From contig NZ_CP116939.1 in NCBI RefSeq assembly GCF_050219315.1, positions 248,001-312,000 of the forward strand: DNA of 64,000 bases, written 5' to 3'. Under the pieces are notes generated by a model, which saw only the letters and a list, made by a program, of their open reading frames with translations, was not told the DNA's origin and ran no database searches. This DNA is from Megasphaera_A sueciensis (GTDB lineage Bacteria > Bacillota > Negativicutes > Veillonellales > Megasphaeraceae). This document shows positions 26,101 through 33,774 of the stretch, one piece after another. Each line of letters begins with the position of its first letter. Within the stretch, counting starts at the first letter, position 1. Both the position numbers and the translations under genes were made by a program.

Positions 26101-26831
26101 GTGATGATATTATGAACTATTTGATTGAGCACGGAGTAAAACCAAAAACCGGTTTTAAGGTCATGGAAAATGTGCGAAAAGGGAAAGGGATTGATAAGAA
26201 AAATAAACTCGGTCAAAAGACTACGGACTACGAAGGAGAACTTAAAGCGGCTCATATTCCCAACTGGTTTCTTGAATCATGTCACAAAATTGGTTATTTA
26301 TTCCCGCGTGCCCATGCGGTGGCGTACGTAATGATGGCGTTTCGTATTGCTTGGTTTAAAATTAATCAACCATTGGCTTATTATGCTGCTTTTTTTACCA
26401 TCCGGGCAAAGGCGTTCAAATTATCGTGTATGGTTCCGGGATTGGAGGCACAACGACGTGCTATGAAAGAAATTGCGGCACAGGGTAAAGCGGCATCTCC
26501 TCGGGATCAGGATCTGTATTCCGCATTGGAAATAGCTGTGGAGATGAGTTTACGCGGATATTCTTTTCTGAATGTCGATATTAATTTATCGGCAGCAACG
26601 AAATTTACCATTTATGATGGAAAATTACTGCCTCCGTTTACATCGGTAGAAGGATTGGGAGAAAATGTTGCTGAACAGATCGTTACGTCTCGCAAGCAGC
26701 AGCCGTTTAGTTCTAAAGCGGATCTTAAGATGCGCGGCAAGGTTTCGCAATCACTCATTGATTTAATGTCAGAACAAGGATGTTTGGGGGATTTGCCGGA
26801 GGATGAACAGATAGACTTGTTTGCCATGTAA
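23106..26831 (+). CDS. polC: PolC-type DNA polymerase III alpha subunit lacking the exonuclease domain
   Basis: The replicative DNA polymerase of low-GC Gram-positives. In order: N-terminal domain (1-220), OB fold (about 225-320), PHP domain (from about 328, VELHLHTIMSDMDA), a zinc module (CPSC...CPVC near 705-730), the palm with PDIDLNFSGEY, then fingers and C-terminal HhH. It is 1241 residues, against about 1440 for Bacillus PolC. The difference is the DnaQ-like 3'-5' exonuclease normally inserted in PHP: the sequence passes directly from YGMEGYLFDE to SYHIVILAKN near residues 393-405, and no DxETTG motif occurs anywhere. Proofreading would have to come from another protein. The frame is intact, so this is a natural form. 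It starts 34 bases after the vanW-type gene. Confidence 0.95.
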   Translation: MKVYHIVPKDAMTIQLDDVNRITVEKVCMADAGKRWHIYTHGEGCRNLEALKRAVCRQLSISGDVILDHTVKTNLPNPVSAHTAVLDDAAADFDSLCETANGVDLSCDGRPMPEEDMEEIVDTTDRDEEGYAIPHEDMYENLYEEADDLCDDAYIKACKAVADGPKKVVSSGNSAGRTESASGVDSRVWMGRSFTGETIAINDVSGEERNGVIFKGKVVKAEFRELKSGRILLSFQIADKTNGISAKKFIDISKGAGNPNAKYRRKDSMTPERFEALQKNLKEGVFVRVHGDVKYDNYQNDYVLNVYDIMPAENSVVEREDTNPTPRVELHLHTIMSDMDALITVKELIKTIKKWKHPAVAVTDHGVVQSFPLLQEIATNPVNNVKIIYGMEGYLFDEHIDESYHIVILAKNMVGLRNLYKLISISHLKYIYRSRPRIPRAVLNEYREGLLLGSACEAGELVRSMVQKNLPYEKLKEIASYYDYLEIQPLTNNQFLVREGLVKNDEELRNINRTIIKLGDELGKMTVATCDAHFLNPEDKIYREILMTGKGFKDAAFQPDLYLRTTDEMLEEFAYLGEERAREVVITNPNKINDMIEKVRPVPKETLYFPKIEGSSEALKQMCYDKAHEIYGDPLPDIVEDRLTEEFTSILGHGFGVLYYIAHKLVKHSNDDGYLVGSRGSVGSSFVATMSGITEVNPLPPHYVCPSCKHSEFFEDGSVGGGFDLPDKKCPVCGAQLQKNGHNIPFAIFLGFDGDKVPDIDLNFSGEYHPKAHKYTEELFGKDNVFRAGTIGAVKDKTAYGYVMKWADSKGIKVNDAFVNSLVSGCTGVKNTTGQHPGGVMVIPRDMDVHHFTPVQYPANKKDSGIITTHFDYHSIEGRLVKLDILGHDDPTFIRMLEDLTGLDATKVPFDDPATMSLFSSTKALDLDPQELGSEVGSLGIPEFGTSFVRQMLVDTKPKTFSELVRISGFSHGTDVWLNNAKDLITSHTVPLKEAISTRDDIMNYLIEHGVKPKTGFKVMENVRKGKGIDKKNKLGQKTTDYEGELKAAHIPNWFLESCHKIGYLFPRAHAVAYVMMAFRIAWFKINQPLAYYAAFFTIRAKAFKLSCMVPGLEAQRRAMKEIAAQGKAASPRDQDLYSALEIAVEMSLRGYSFLNVDINLSAATKFTIYDGKLLPPFTSVEGLGENVAEQIVTSRKQQPFSSKADLKMRGKVSQSLIDLMSEQGCLGDLPEDEQIDLFAM

Positions 26832-26839
26832 TTTGCCTA

Positions 26840-26868
26840 TCGACATTTGTATATTTCTGCTTTATAAT
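26840..26868 (+). promoter_or_regulatory. Putative promoter of the yerC-type gene
   Basis: TCGACA at 26840-26845 and TATAAT at 26863-26868 are spaced by 17 bases. Confidence 0.55.
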
Positions 26869-26925
26869 AAATAAATGAATTTAATAGGATAAAGCGTAAA
26901 AGCAAAAGGCGAGAGAGGTGTCATT

Positions 26926-27255
26926 ATGAGTGCCAATGAAAAATTGAAGGATCATCTTCATGATCAATTATTTGAATCTATTTTAGAATTAAAAGATTTG
27001 GATGAGTGCTACGAGTTTTTTGAAGATTTGTGTACGGTTCAAGAGATGAAAGCCATTTCTGCAAGACTTGAAGTTGCACGAATGCTCAAGGCCGGTGACA
27101 TATATGAAGACATCGTCAAAAAAACCGGGGCTAGTACGGCAACGATCAGCCGCATTAAACGTTGTCTTATGTATGGCAGCGGCGGTTACGATAAAATTCT
27201 TGACCGTATGGCCCAAAAACATCCGGAAATGATTAAGTTGGAAAAAAAGAAATAG
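26926..27255 (+). CDS. YerC/YecD family TrpR-related protein
   Basis: A 109-residue cytoplasmic protein of the YerC/YecD family, related to the Trp repressor fold. It is all-helical with a helix-turn-helix: ARLEVARMLKAGDIYEDIVKKTG followed by TATISRIKRCL as recognition helix. It probably binds DNA, but the tryptophan-binding residues of TrpR are not evident and no target is known. No amino-acid synthesis gene lies nearby. A promoter is visible upstream and GAGAGG precedes the start; a terminator closes it, so it is a single-gene unit. Confidence 0.9.
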   Translation: MSANEKLKDHLHDQLFESILELKDLDECYEFFEDLCTVQEMKAISARLEVARMLKAGDIYEDIVKKTGASTATISRIKRCLMYGSGGYDKILDRMAQKHPEMIKLEKKK

Positions 27256-27264
27256 AGTTGTATG

Positions 27265-27296
27265 AAAAAAGACCTGCTTTTTAGCAGGCCTTTTTT
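27265..27296. terminator. Terminator after the yerC-type gene
   Basis: A stem ACCTGCT/AGCAGGC flanked by six A on the left and six T on the right can work in both directions; the converging FAH-family gene ends 33 bases away. Confidence 0.85.
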
Positions 27297-27328
27297 AGAC
27301 TTGAAGTGAATGGTGTTTTTAATAGCGG

Positions 27329-28231
27329 CTATTTAATTTTATTTTTTAATGTCCCGATACCTGAAATTGAGATTTCTACGCAGTCTCCCGAATGGAGATA
27401 GCGGGGAGGGTTAAAGCCTGCACCGACGCCTGAAGGTGTCCCGGTGGCAATGATATCACCGGCTTGTAAGGTCGTACCTTGTGAAATAGTTGTGATCAAC
27501 TGAGAGATTGTAAATATGAATTCTCCGGTTGAACCGTCTTGACGAACTTCGTTATTTACTTTGGTTATCACATCAAAGGTATCTGGGGCCGCATCACGAA
27601 GCAAGATATAAGGACCCATGGGACAAAATGTATCCAGACTTTTGCCATGGAACCATTGACTATGATTACGTTGCAAGTCACGAGCGGTAACGTCATTGAG
27701 AATAGTAAAACCATATACATAATCCATTGCCTCACTTATGGGGATGTCACAATCGCTTTTGCCGATGATAACAGCCAATTCTCCTTCATAATCAAGTTCT
27801 GCCGTTACATTTTTATGTGGATTGATCAAGTCTTCCGGACCAATGACACTGGAGGTCGCTTTTGTAAAAATAATGGGGTATTTTGGAATGGTAGGGTTGG
27901 TTGTTTTATCGAATTCTACGATATGTTCGGTGTAATTTTTACCAATGCAGAAAATGTTGCGTTCTACATGAGGAATGGGAGCAAGAATACGAATCGTATC
28001 AAGGAGTTTTGCTTCTATGGCACCTTCTTTTTCATTTTGCTCTAAGGCATCTGCAAGAGCTAATAATCCGTCATTCCCTTGCCGGATGAATTCCAGAAGT
28101 GTTTCTGGAAGCGGCGTAAAAAAACCTTCTTCCAAAGCAATTGCACTATATACGCCTGTTTCCTCTTCATTAAGAACTCCCCACTGGACGAGTCCCATAT
28201 CTTCAAAGGTTAATAATTTTTTCATATTCAT
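27329..28231 (-). CDS. Fumarylacetoacetate hydrolase (FAH) family protein
   Basis: A 300-residue enzyme of the FAH superfamily. The C-terminal catalytic domain runs from about residue 95: CIGKNYTEH, the metal ligands in ELDYEGELAVIIGK, FTILNDVTARDLQ, KSLDTFCPMGPY and GDIIATGTPSGVG. Such enzymes use Mg or Mn to hydrolyse or decarboxylate 2-oxo acids (acylpyruvase, oxaloacetate decarboxylase or homoprotocatechuate steps). No aromatic catabolism genes are nearby, so an acylpyruvase or oxaloacetate decarboxylase role is more likely; this is inference. The start at 28231 has GGAGG seven bases before it, not the far upstream frame start at 28369. It is divergent from a 2-hydroxyacid dehydrogenase. 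Confidence 0.9.
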   Translation of the reverse strand: MNMKKLLTFEDMGLVQWGVLNEEETGVYSAIALEEGFFTPLPETLLEFIRQGNDGLLALADALEQNEKEGAIEAKLLDTIRILAPIPHVERNIFCIGKNYTEHIVEFDKTTNPTIPKYPIIFTKATSSVIGPEDLINPHKNVTAELDYEGELAVIIGKSDCDIPISEAMDYVYGFTILNDVTARDLQRNHSQWFHGKSLDTFCPMGPYILLRDAAPDTFDVITKVNNEVRQDGSTGEFIFTISQLITTISQGTTLQAGDIIATGTPSGVGAGFNPPRYLHSGDCVEISISGIGTLKNKIK

Positions 28232-28367
28232 AGATTGGCCTCCTTTTGTTGCTTTGTATTTAATTATATAATTTTTATTATACCATATATGATATAGCAA
28301 ATCATGGTGTCGCAATAAAGGAGATTGTGGTACAATACTTTCGTATGAACGAAAGGAGAGATTGGAC

Positions 28368-29357
28368 ATGAAAAAATATAAAATTGTAATAGCTGCAAAT
28401 TATATACATCCTCGTTTTTTAGAAATAATTGCGCCGTACTGCGAGATTATCCGGCAATGGAAGTATCCCGAACAGATATCAGAAAATCTCTTAGCACAAT
28501 GGATCAGCGAAGCGGATGGACTTGTAGCCGGCGAAGGATCACCGGTAACGGCGAAAGTACTGGCACAAGCAAAAAAATTGAAAGTGATAACACTTCCGCA
28601 AACCGGATATAATGAAGTAGATATTGCGGCGGCAACGTCATATGGTATTCCAGTGGGACATACTCCCGGAGTTCTTACGGAAACGGTGGCCGAACTGGCA
28701 ATGGCAATTACTTTATGCGCTGCTCGTGACCTTATTCCAGCGCATCAATTTGTGCTGGATGGGAAGTGGATGGAGGGTCAGTACCCTGTTTTTGGTATGG
28801 ACTTATCACGGCGTACTATGGGGATTTTGGGAATGGGGGCTATCGGGATATCGTTATCTCGACGGGCACGTGCCTGCGGGATGACGATTATTTATCATAA
28901 TCGTCATCCTAGAACGGATGATCCCATACGGTGTACGGAATATGTTACGATTGATGAACTTTTGCGTCGTTCTGATGTGTTGGTTGCCGCCGTGCCTCTT
29001 ACCGATGAAACACGGCATGTAATTGATATGAATTGGTTTAAGAAAATGAAAAAAACAGCTATTTTTGTTAATATTGCACGAGGGGGCGTTGTTAACACCT
29101 CGGATTTAATAACTGCGTTGCAAACAGGACAAATCGCAAAAGCGGCTCTTGATGTATCTGAACCGGAACCCTTGCCAGCGGAGCATCCACTGCTGGCGTT
29201 GCCTAATGCATTAGTATTTCCGCATATTGGCAGTCTTACGGAACGGACACGAATTGATATGGCCGAATTGGCAGCACGCAATTTATTGAAAGGCCTTGCA
29301 GGAAAATCATTGGAGGCGTGTGTGAACGAGAAAGTAAATTATAGTTCTAATTCTTAA
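28368..29357 (+). CDS. D-isomer-specific 2-hydroxyacid dehydrogenase
   Basis: A 329-residue NAD(P)-dependent dehydrogenase that reduces a 2-oxo acid to the D-2-hydroxy acid. Residues 100-290 form the Rossmann domain with GILGMGAIG. The catalytic triad is visible as Arg in NIARGGVV, Glu in DVSEPEPLP and His in FPHIGS. It most resembles the glyoxylate/hydroxypyruvate or gluconate reductase branch, but the substrate is not certain. The start at 28368 is an ATG well spaced from GAAAGGAG; a TTG two codons earlier is too close. It is divergent from the FAH-family gene with only 136 bases between, so both may act on related oxo acids. Confidence 0.9.
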   Translation: MKKYKIVIAANYIHPRFLEIIAPYCEIIRQWKYPEQISENLLAQWISEADGLVAGEGSPVTAKVLAQAKKLKVITLPQTGYNEVDIAAATSYGIPVGHTPGVLTETVAELAMAITLCAARDLIPAHQFVLDGKWMEGQYPVFGMDLSRRTMGILGMGAIGISLSRRARACGMTIIYHNRHPRTDDPIRCTEYVTIDELLRRSDVLVAAVPLTDETRHVIDMNWFKKMKKTAIFVNIARGGVVNTSDLITALQTGQIAKAALDVSEPEPLPAEHPLLALPNALVFPHIGSLTERTRIDMAELAARNLLKGLAGKSLEACVNEKVNYSSNS

Positions 29358-29429
29358 GTAGTTACTAGTTTGACCGGCATATTTATGCTACAATAAAGTA
29401 TCATAGCAAGAAAGAGGAGAGGGCGTTCC

Positions 29430-31127
29430 ATGGACAACGAAATCACAAAAAACTTTATCGAAAATTTCATTGACGAAGATAATGAGGCGAATACGTATGA
29501 GAAAAGGGTACATACGCGTTTTCCGCCGGAACCGAACGGATATCTGCATATAGGGCATGCAAAGTCAATATGCCTTAATTTTGGGATAGCCAAAAAATAC
29601 GGTGGTTTGACAAATCTTCGTTTTGATGATACTAATCCGGCCAAGGAAGACATAGAATACGTCGATTCTATTAAAGAAGATGTAAAATGGCTGGGGTTTA
29701 CTTGGGATGATCGCATGTTTTATGCCTCCGATTATTTTGATAAGTTGTATGCATATGCTGTAAAACTTATTAAGCTGGGAAAAGCGTATGTGGATGATTT
29801 GACAGGGGAACAAATCCATGAATACCGCGGTACTTTTTCTAAGCCTGGCAAGGAAAGTCCGTATCGGGACCGCAGTGTAGAAGAAAATATAAAATTATTT
29901 GAAGAAATGAAGGCTGGAAAATACGCTGATGGGGAAAAAGTACTGCGTGCAAAAATTGATATGGCCAGTCCTAATATTAATCTTCGTGATCCGGTTATTT
30001 ACCGGATTGTGCATGCCGAACATCACCGTACCGGCAATGCTTGGTGCATTTATCCTATGTATGATTTTGCTCATCCCGTATCTGACGCGATAGAACGTAT
30101 TACACATTCTATCTGTACACTTGAATTCGAAGATCATCGCCCCTTATATAACTGGGTGTTGGAAGATTGGGACGATCCAGAAGGACAAAAACCTCGCCAA
30201 ATCGAGTTTGCCAGACTCAATGTAACAAAGATGATTACAAGCAAACGCAAATTGCGCACGCTCGTGGAAAAAGGAATCGTCAGCGGTTGGGATGACCCTC
30301 GCATGCCGACCATTTCGGGTATACGCCGTCGTGGTTATACGCCGGAATCTATTCGTGATTTTTGTGAACGCATTGGGGTAGCTAAAGCGGACAGTATGGT
30401 AGATATTTCTCTTTTGGAATATTGTATTCGTGAAGATTTAAAACTTAAGGCGCCTCGCATTATGACAGTTATAGATCCGATTAAAGTGGTTATTACAAAT
30501 TATCCCGATGATTTGGTAGAAGATCTGACGGCCGAAAATAATCAGGAAAATGAAGAAATGGGGCTGCGTACGATCCATTTCAGTAAAGAACTGTATATTG
30601 ACCGGCAAGATTTTATGGAGGAACCGGTAAGAAAATTTTTCCGTCTTGCCCCTGGCAGAGAAGTTCGTTTAAAATATGCGTATATCATTCAATGTGAGGA
30701 AGTTATTAAAGACGCGGAGGGAAATATACTGGAACTCCACTGTATGTATGACCCGGAAAGTAAGAGCGGCAGCGGGGTGCATGCAAATCGCAAGGTAAAA
30801 GGAACGCTGCATTGGGTATCGACTGCTGATGCAGTTGATGTGGAAACACGATTGTATGACTATCTCTTGACTGATGAAACACCGGAAGAAGAGGAAGACA
30901 GCATATCAGATAACAAGGATTTTCTTTCTAAAATTAATCCGCACAGTTTGGATGTATATCATAGTAAAGCGGAAGCATGCATCAAAGATGCTGAAATCGG
31001 TGATCATTTTCAATTTCTGCGGCAGGGATACTTTGTCATTGATTCAGATACAACAGCAACGCATATTGTTGTTAATCGTATTGTAGGTTTGCGGGATACT
31101 TGGGCGAAAATGCAGAAAAAAAGATAG
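29430..31127 (+). CDS. glnS: Glutaminyl-tRNA synthetase
   Basis: A 565-residue class I tRNA synthetase that charges tRNA-Gln directly. The HIGH motif is in PPEPNGYLHIGHAKS, and the KMSKS loop reads MITSKRKL. The catalytic domain spans about residues 20-335 and the C-terminal anticodon-binding beta barrels about 340-560. Length is near that of E. coli GlnRS (554). Many Firmicutes lack GlnRS and make Gln-tRNA through GatCAB, so its presence fits Negativicutes. AGAGGAG precedes the ATG. No T-box was seen in the 72-base leader. A long terminator follows. Confidence 0.95.
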   Translation: MDNEITKNFIENFIDEDNEANTYEKRVHTRFPPEPNGYLHIGHAKSICLNFGIAKKYGGLTNLRFDDTNPAKEDIEYVDSIKEDVKWLGFTWDDRMFYASDYFDKLYAYAVKLIKLGKAYVDDLTGEQIHEYRGTFSKPGKESPYRDRSVEENIKLFEEMKAGKYADGEKVLRAKIDMASPNINLRDPVIYRIVHAEHHRTGNAWCIYPMYDFAHPVSDAIERITHSICTLEFEDHRPLYNWVLEDWDDPEGQKPRQIEFARLNVTKMITSKRKLRTLVEKGIVSGWDDPRMPTISGIRRRGYTPESIRDFCERIGVAKADSMVDISLLEYCIREDLKLKAPRIMTVIDPIKVVITNYPDDLVEDLTAENNQENEEMGLRTIHFSKELYIDRQDFMEEPVRKFFRLAPGREVRLKYAYIIQCEEVIKDAEGNILELHCMYDPESKSGSGVHANRKVKGTLHWVSTADAVDVETRLYDYLLTDETPEEEEDSISDNKDFLSKINPHSLDVYHSKAEACIKDAEIGDHFQFLRQGYFVIDSDTTATHIVVNRIVGLRDTWAKMQKKR

Positions 31128-31172
31128 ATGATAACTATATAAAAATTTGATTAAACTGGTATAAAAAAAATG

Positions 31173-31221
31173 GACCGGCTAAGAAAATTCTTAGAATTTT
31201 CTTAGAAAACCGGTTCTTTTT
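31173..31221 (+). terminator. Intrinsic terminator of glnS
   Basis: A long hairpin pairs ACCGG...CTAAGAAAATT with AATTTTCTTAG...CCGGT and is followed by CTTTTTC. The stem exceeds 15 bp. Confidence 0.8.
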
Positions 31222-31231
31222 CGTCTTTCAG

Positions 31232-31260
31232 TTGCGGCCAGTATGACTAAACTGTATAAT
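31232..31260 (+). promoter_or_regulatory. Putative promoter of the DUF4321-maf-radC unit
   Basis: TTGCGG at 31232-31237 and TATAAT at 31255-31260 are spaced by 17 bases, about 40 bases before the first gene. Confidence 0.65.
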
Positions 31261-31300
31261 GATATAGTACACAAAGTACCTGTAAGAGGGGATGATTTTT

Positions 31301-31570
31301 TTGAAAATGATTGGAGCTCATGGCGTAGGAATGTTTATTTTGTTTCTGGTCATTGGAGGTATCCTGGGAGGTATTCTGGGTGAATTATTATCTCAGATCA
31401 GCTTTGGCAGCCTTATGCCCATGTTATCACAACACTATGAAATTTTTAATATTCAAAATGTAGACTTGAATCTCTATGTATTGGAACTCAAATTCGGCAT
31501 TCGTTTTGCACCTAATATACTAAGCCTATTGGGCATACTGCTTGCCGTATTTATCTTTCGACGTCTTTGA
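31301..31570 (+). CDS. DUF4321 small membrane protein
   Basis: An 89-residue protein with two membrane segments, an N-terminal glycine-rich one (GMFILFLVIGGILGGILGELL) and a C-terminal one (LSLLGILLAVFIF). This pattern is that of the DUF4321 family found beside maf in clostridia and Negativicutes; no function is known. The start is taken as TTG at 31301, about 10 bases after AGAGGGG. The ATG at 31292 lies directly against that site, so it is less likely, though possible. It is followed after 14 bases by maf and forms a unit with maf and radC. Confidence 0.75.
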   Translation: MKMIGAHGVGMFILFLVIGGILGGILGELLSQISFGSLMPMLSQHYEIFNIQNVDLNLYVLELKFGIRFAPNILSLLGILLAVFIFRRL

Positions 31571-31584
31571 TGGGAGTGATTGAC

Positions 31585-32142
31585 GTGTTGATTTTAGCAT
31601 CTGGTTCACCTAGACGCCGTGAATTATTGGCACAGATCGGAATAGCCTATATGGTGAATCCCAGCTCATATAATGAGCAGTCCCCTAAAAAGAAAAATCC
31701 TGAAAAATATGTATTGGCACAAGCTGCTGGCAAGGCACGAGATGTTGCTGGAAAATTTCCCGGACAGTGGGTGCTAGGCGCAGATACGGTAGTGGCTGTT
31801 AACGGAACTATATTAGGAAAACCGCGGAATGATAAGGAAGCTATCCGTATGCTGCATGAATTGTCCGGGAAAAAACATTCTGTATATACGGGAGTAACAT
31901 TGGCTTGCAGTGATAAGGAATATATGCAGGTTGTAGAAACAAAGGTTTGGTTCCGTAAGTTAGGAGACAGAGAAATAGAGCGGTACGTTGCGACGGGAGA
32001 ACCGATGGATAAGGCTGGAGCCTACGGTATACAAGGAAAAGCTGCTGCTTTTGTTGATAAAATAAATGGCTCCTATACGAATGTTGTGGGTCTCCCCTTG
32101 TCACAAGTCTACAAAATGCTTAAGAAGGCAAAGGTGACTTAA
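31585..32142 (+). CDS. maf: Maf-family nucleotide pyrophosphatase
   Basis: A 185-residue Maf protein. The N-terminal signature LILASGSPRRRELL and the conserved LGADTVV are present; Maf proteins of the YhdE type hydrolyse dTTP, UTP and modified nucleotides and have been linked to septum inhibition. The start is chosen as GTG at 31585, eight bases after GGGAG; the ATG at 31570 and TTG at 31567 overlap the previous gene and have no binding site. The stop overlaps the ATG of radC by one base, so they are coupled. The order DUF4321-maf-radC is conserved in related Firmicutes, often followed by mreB, which is not found here. Confidence 0.92.
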   Translation: MLILASGSPRRRELLAQIGIAYMVNPSSYNEQSPKKKNPEKYVLAQAAGKARDVAGKFPGQWVLGADTVVAVNGTILGKPRNDKEAIRMLHELSGKKHSVYTGVTLACSDKEYMQVVETKVWFRKLGDREIERYVATGEPMDKAGAYGIQGKAAAFVDKINGSYTNVVGLPLSQVYKMLKKAKVT

Positions 32143-32831
32143 TGACCGTAGATGTAAGACATATGGTTCTATGTGAAAAACCACGGGAAAAATTTATGAG
32201 ACAAGGTCCGAGGGCCGTAACCGATCAGGATTTATTAGCAATCTTATTGCGGACGGGTATAAAGGGACATTCTGTGTTAGATATTTCACGTGATGTTTTG
32301 CGTTTACTTCCCAATGAAAATTTGTATTATTTGGGAGAGACGAGTATTAGTGATTTATGTACTGTTCGTGGATTAGGTGTTGATAAAGCGGTTACTGTTT
32401 GTGCGGCTATTGAATTAGGGAAACGAATTTCCCGGCAGCGGGCCAAACAAAGTTCGCCTGATTTCAGTTCTCCGCAAGCTATTGCTGATTATGTCATGGA
32501 GGATATGAGAGTTTTGCCGCAGGAACAATTTGCAGCGGCATATTTATCTACGAAAAACCAGCTTATATCGTTTCAAACACTGACGGTTGGTACGATTAAC
32601 GCATCTCTGGCTAAATCAAGGGATGTGTTTCGATATGCAATACGATATAATGCAGCGGCTGTTATTCTGCTGCATAATCATCCATCCGGTGATCCAGAGC
32701 CAAGCCGCGAGGATATTACTGTGACACAGCGCATATCAGAAGCTGGAAGGGTCATGGAAATTCCCGTTCTTGATCATATCATTATTGGTGATGGCACATT
32801 TGTTAGTCTTTGCGAACGGGGATACATATAA
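32142..32831 (+). CDS. radC: RadC/JAB-domain protein
   Basis: A 229-residue protein of the RadC family. Residues 15-100 form a helix-hairpin-helix region (DQDLLAILLRTG, LCTVRGLGVDKA), and residues 110-229 a JAB/MPN-type metalloprotease-like domain with the metal motif HNHPSGDPEPSRED. Despite the historic name, a direct DNA-repair role is not supported in E. coli; the JAB fold suggests hydrolase activity on an unknown substrate. The ATG overlaps the last base of the maf stop codon. A terminator follows 10 bases after the stop. Confidence 0.92.
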   Translation: MTVDVRHMVLCEKPREKFMRQGPRAVTDQDLLAILLRTGIKGHSVLDISRDVLRLLPNENLYYLGETSISDLCTVRGLGVDKAVTVCAAIELGKRISRQRAKQSSPDFSSPQAIADYVMEDMRVLPQEQFAAAYLSTKNQLISFQTLTVGTINASLAKSRDVFRYAIRYNAAAVILLHNHPSGDPEPSREDITVTQRISEAGRVMEIPVLDHIIIGDGTFVSLCERGYI

Positions 32832-32840
32832 ATAGTTAGA

Positions 32841-32869
32841 CAGCACTCAGCTTTTTGGGTGCTGTTTTT
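32841..32869 (+). terminator. Intrinsic terminator of the maf-radC unit
   Basis: An 8-bp stem CAGCACTC/GGGTGCTG with a 7-base loop is followed by five T. Confidence 0.85.
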
Positions 32870-32907
32870 GATGCAGGACAGCCTCCGTTTTTTATAAAAC
32901 TTCTATT

Positions 32908-32937
32908 TTGCATTTTTTCTGTATCTATTGCTATAAT
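32908..32937 (+). promoter_or_regulatory. Putative promoter of the DUF3298 gene
   Basis: TTGCAT at 32908-32913 and TATAAT at 32932-32937 are spaced by 18 bases. Confidence 0.5.
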
Positions 32938-32972
32938 AAGAAATAATATATTTGTTCGAGGAGGCGTTAAAC

Positions 32973-33641
32973 ATGATGAAAAAAAAATTTTTACTATCTG
33001 TCTGTGTGTGCCTTATGACGTTTGGTTTTGCTGCAGCCCGAGTAACTCCGGCTGATATAATCACGGTGAATCAAAAGACAACGATGGAAAACTCTGATGG
33101 CATGAGTGTGTATACTTTACAATATCCCATTGTAAAAACGAGGGATAATGTTTTTGCAGGACAAAAAATTTCGTATTATTTTTCTCATAATGTAGATCGA
33201 TATGTCAAAGTATTTACAACCGGTAAAGACAGCCAAGTGAAACGTACCATGGATAGAAAATTTGCAGTTAAGCTAAATGATGGAAAATATTTATCTATTC
33301 TGGAACAAACATATGTGTATGTTGATCATGCAGCGCATCCTTCCAGCGGATGTGTTGGTGCGACTTTTGATTTGCAGACAGGAAAAAGATTAAGTTGGCA
33401 GCAAATAGTTCGCCCGGAGGACGAAAAATATTTTACGTTGGAAGCAGTTAACGCTAAACTTTTATCTAGCGAGTATGGTCAGAAACATTATTTTTACAAT
33501 GATTTTAAAGGATTAAAAAATCTTCCCAATAATTATTATTTAGATGCTGAAAGTCATATTCATTTTCTTTTTGGACAATATGAAATAGCACCGTATGTTG
33601 TGGGTATTATCGATATTGACATGGAAAAAACAGCAAAATAG
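32973..33641 (+). CDS. Exported DUF3298/RsiV-like protein
   Basis: A 222-residue protein with a Sec signal peptide (MMKKKFLLSVCVCLMTFGFAAA), so it is periplasmic or surface-bound. The body has the DUF3298 pattern: a beta-rich core with YVDHAAHPSSG, FDLQTGKRLSW and a C-terminal FLFGQYEIAPYVVG that matches the family's F-x-Y-E-I-A-P-Y ending. Relatives include the extracellular part of RsiV and PdaC-linked domains, but here no enzymatic or membrane domain is attached. AGGAGG precedes the ATG at 32973. It stands alone with its own promoter. Its role is unknown. Confidence 0.82.
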   Translation: MMKKKFLLSVCVCLMTFGFAAARVTPADIITVNQKTTMENSDGMSVYTLQYPIVKTRDNVFAGQKISYYFSHNVDRYVKVFTTGKDSQVKRTMDRKFAVKLNDGKYLSILEQTYVYVDHAAHPSSGCVGATFDLQTGKRLSWQQIVRPEDEKYFTLEAVNAKLLSSEYGQKHYFYNDFKGLKNLPNNYYLDAESHIHFLFGQYEIAPYVVGIIDIDMEKTAK

Positions 33642-33692
33642 GGATAAAAGCGTAAAAAAATATATATTTTAATAAATAATAATTACTATTAG

Positions 33693-33721
33693 TTGATAAA
33701 TGGGCTGATATGTGGCATAAT
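33693..33721 (+). promoter_or_regulatory. Putative promoter of etfBA
   Basis: TTGATA at 33693-33698 and CATAAT at 33716-33721 are spaced by 17 bases, about 54 bases before etfB. Confidence 0.65.
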
Positions 33722-33774
33722 AGATATATGAGTTAAATAAGCTATAACGGAAAGATGCAAAGGAGGTTTGAAAT

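Noticed and set aside
23106..26831. polC as a pseudogene because it is 200 residues short
   Set aside because: The reading frame is intact end to end and the loss matches one whole inserted domain with all flanking motifs in place.
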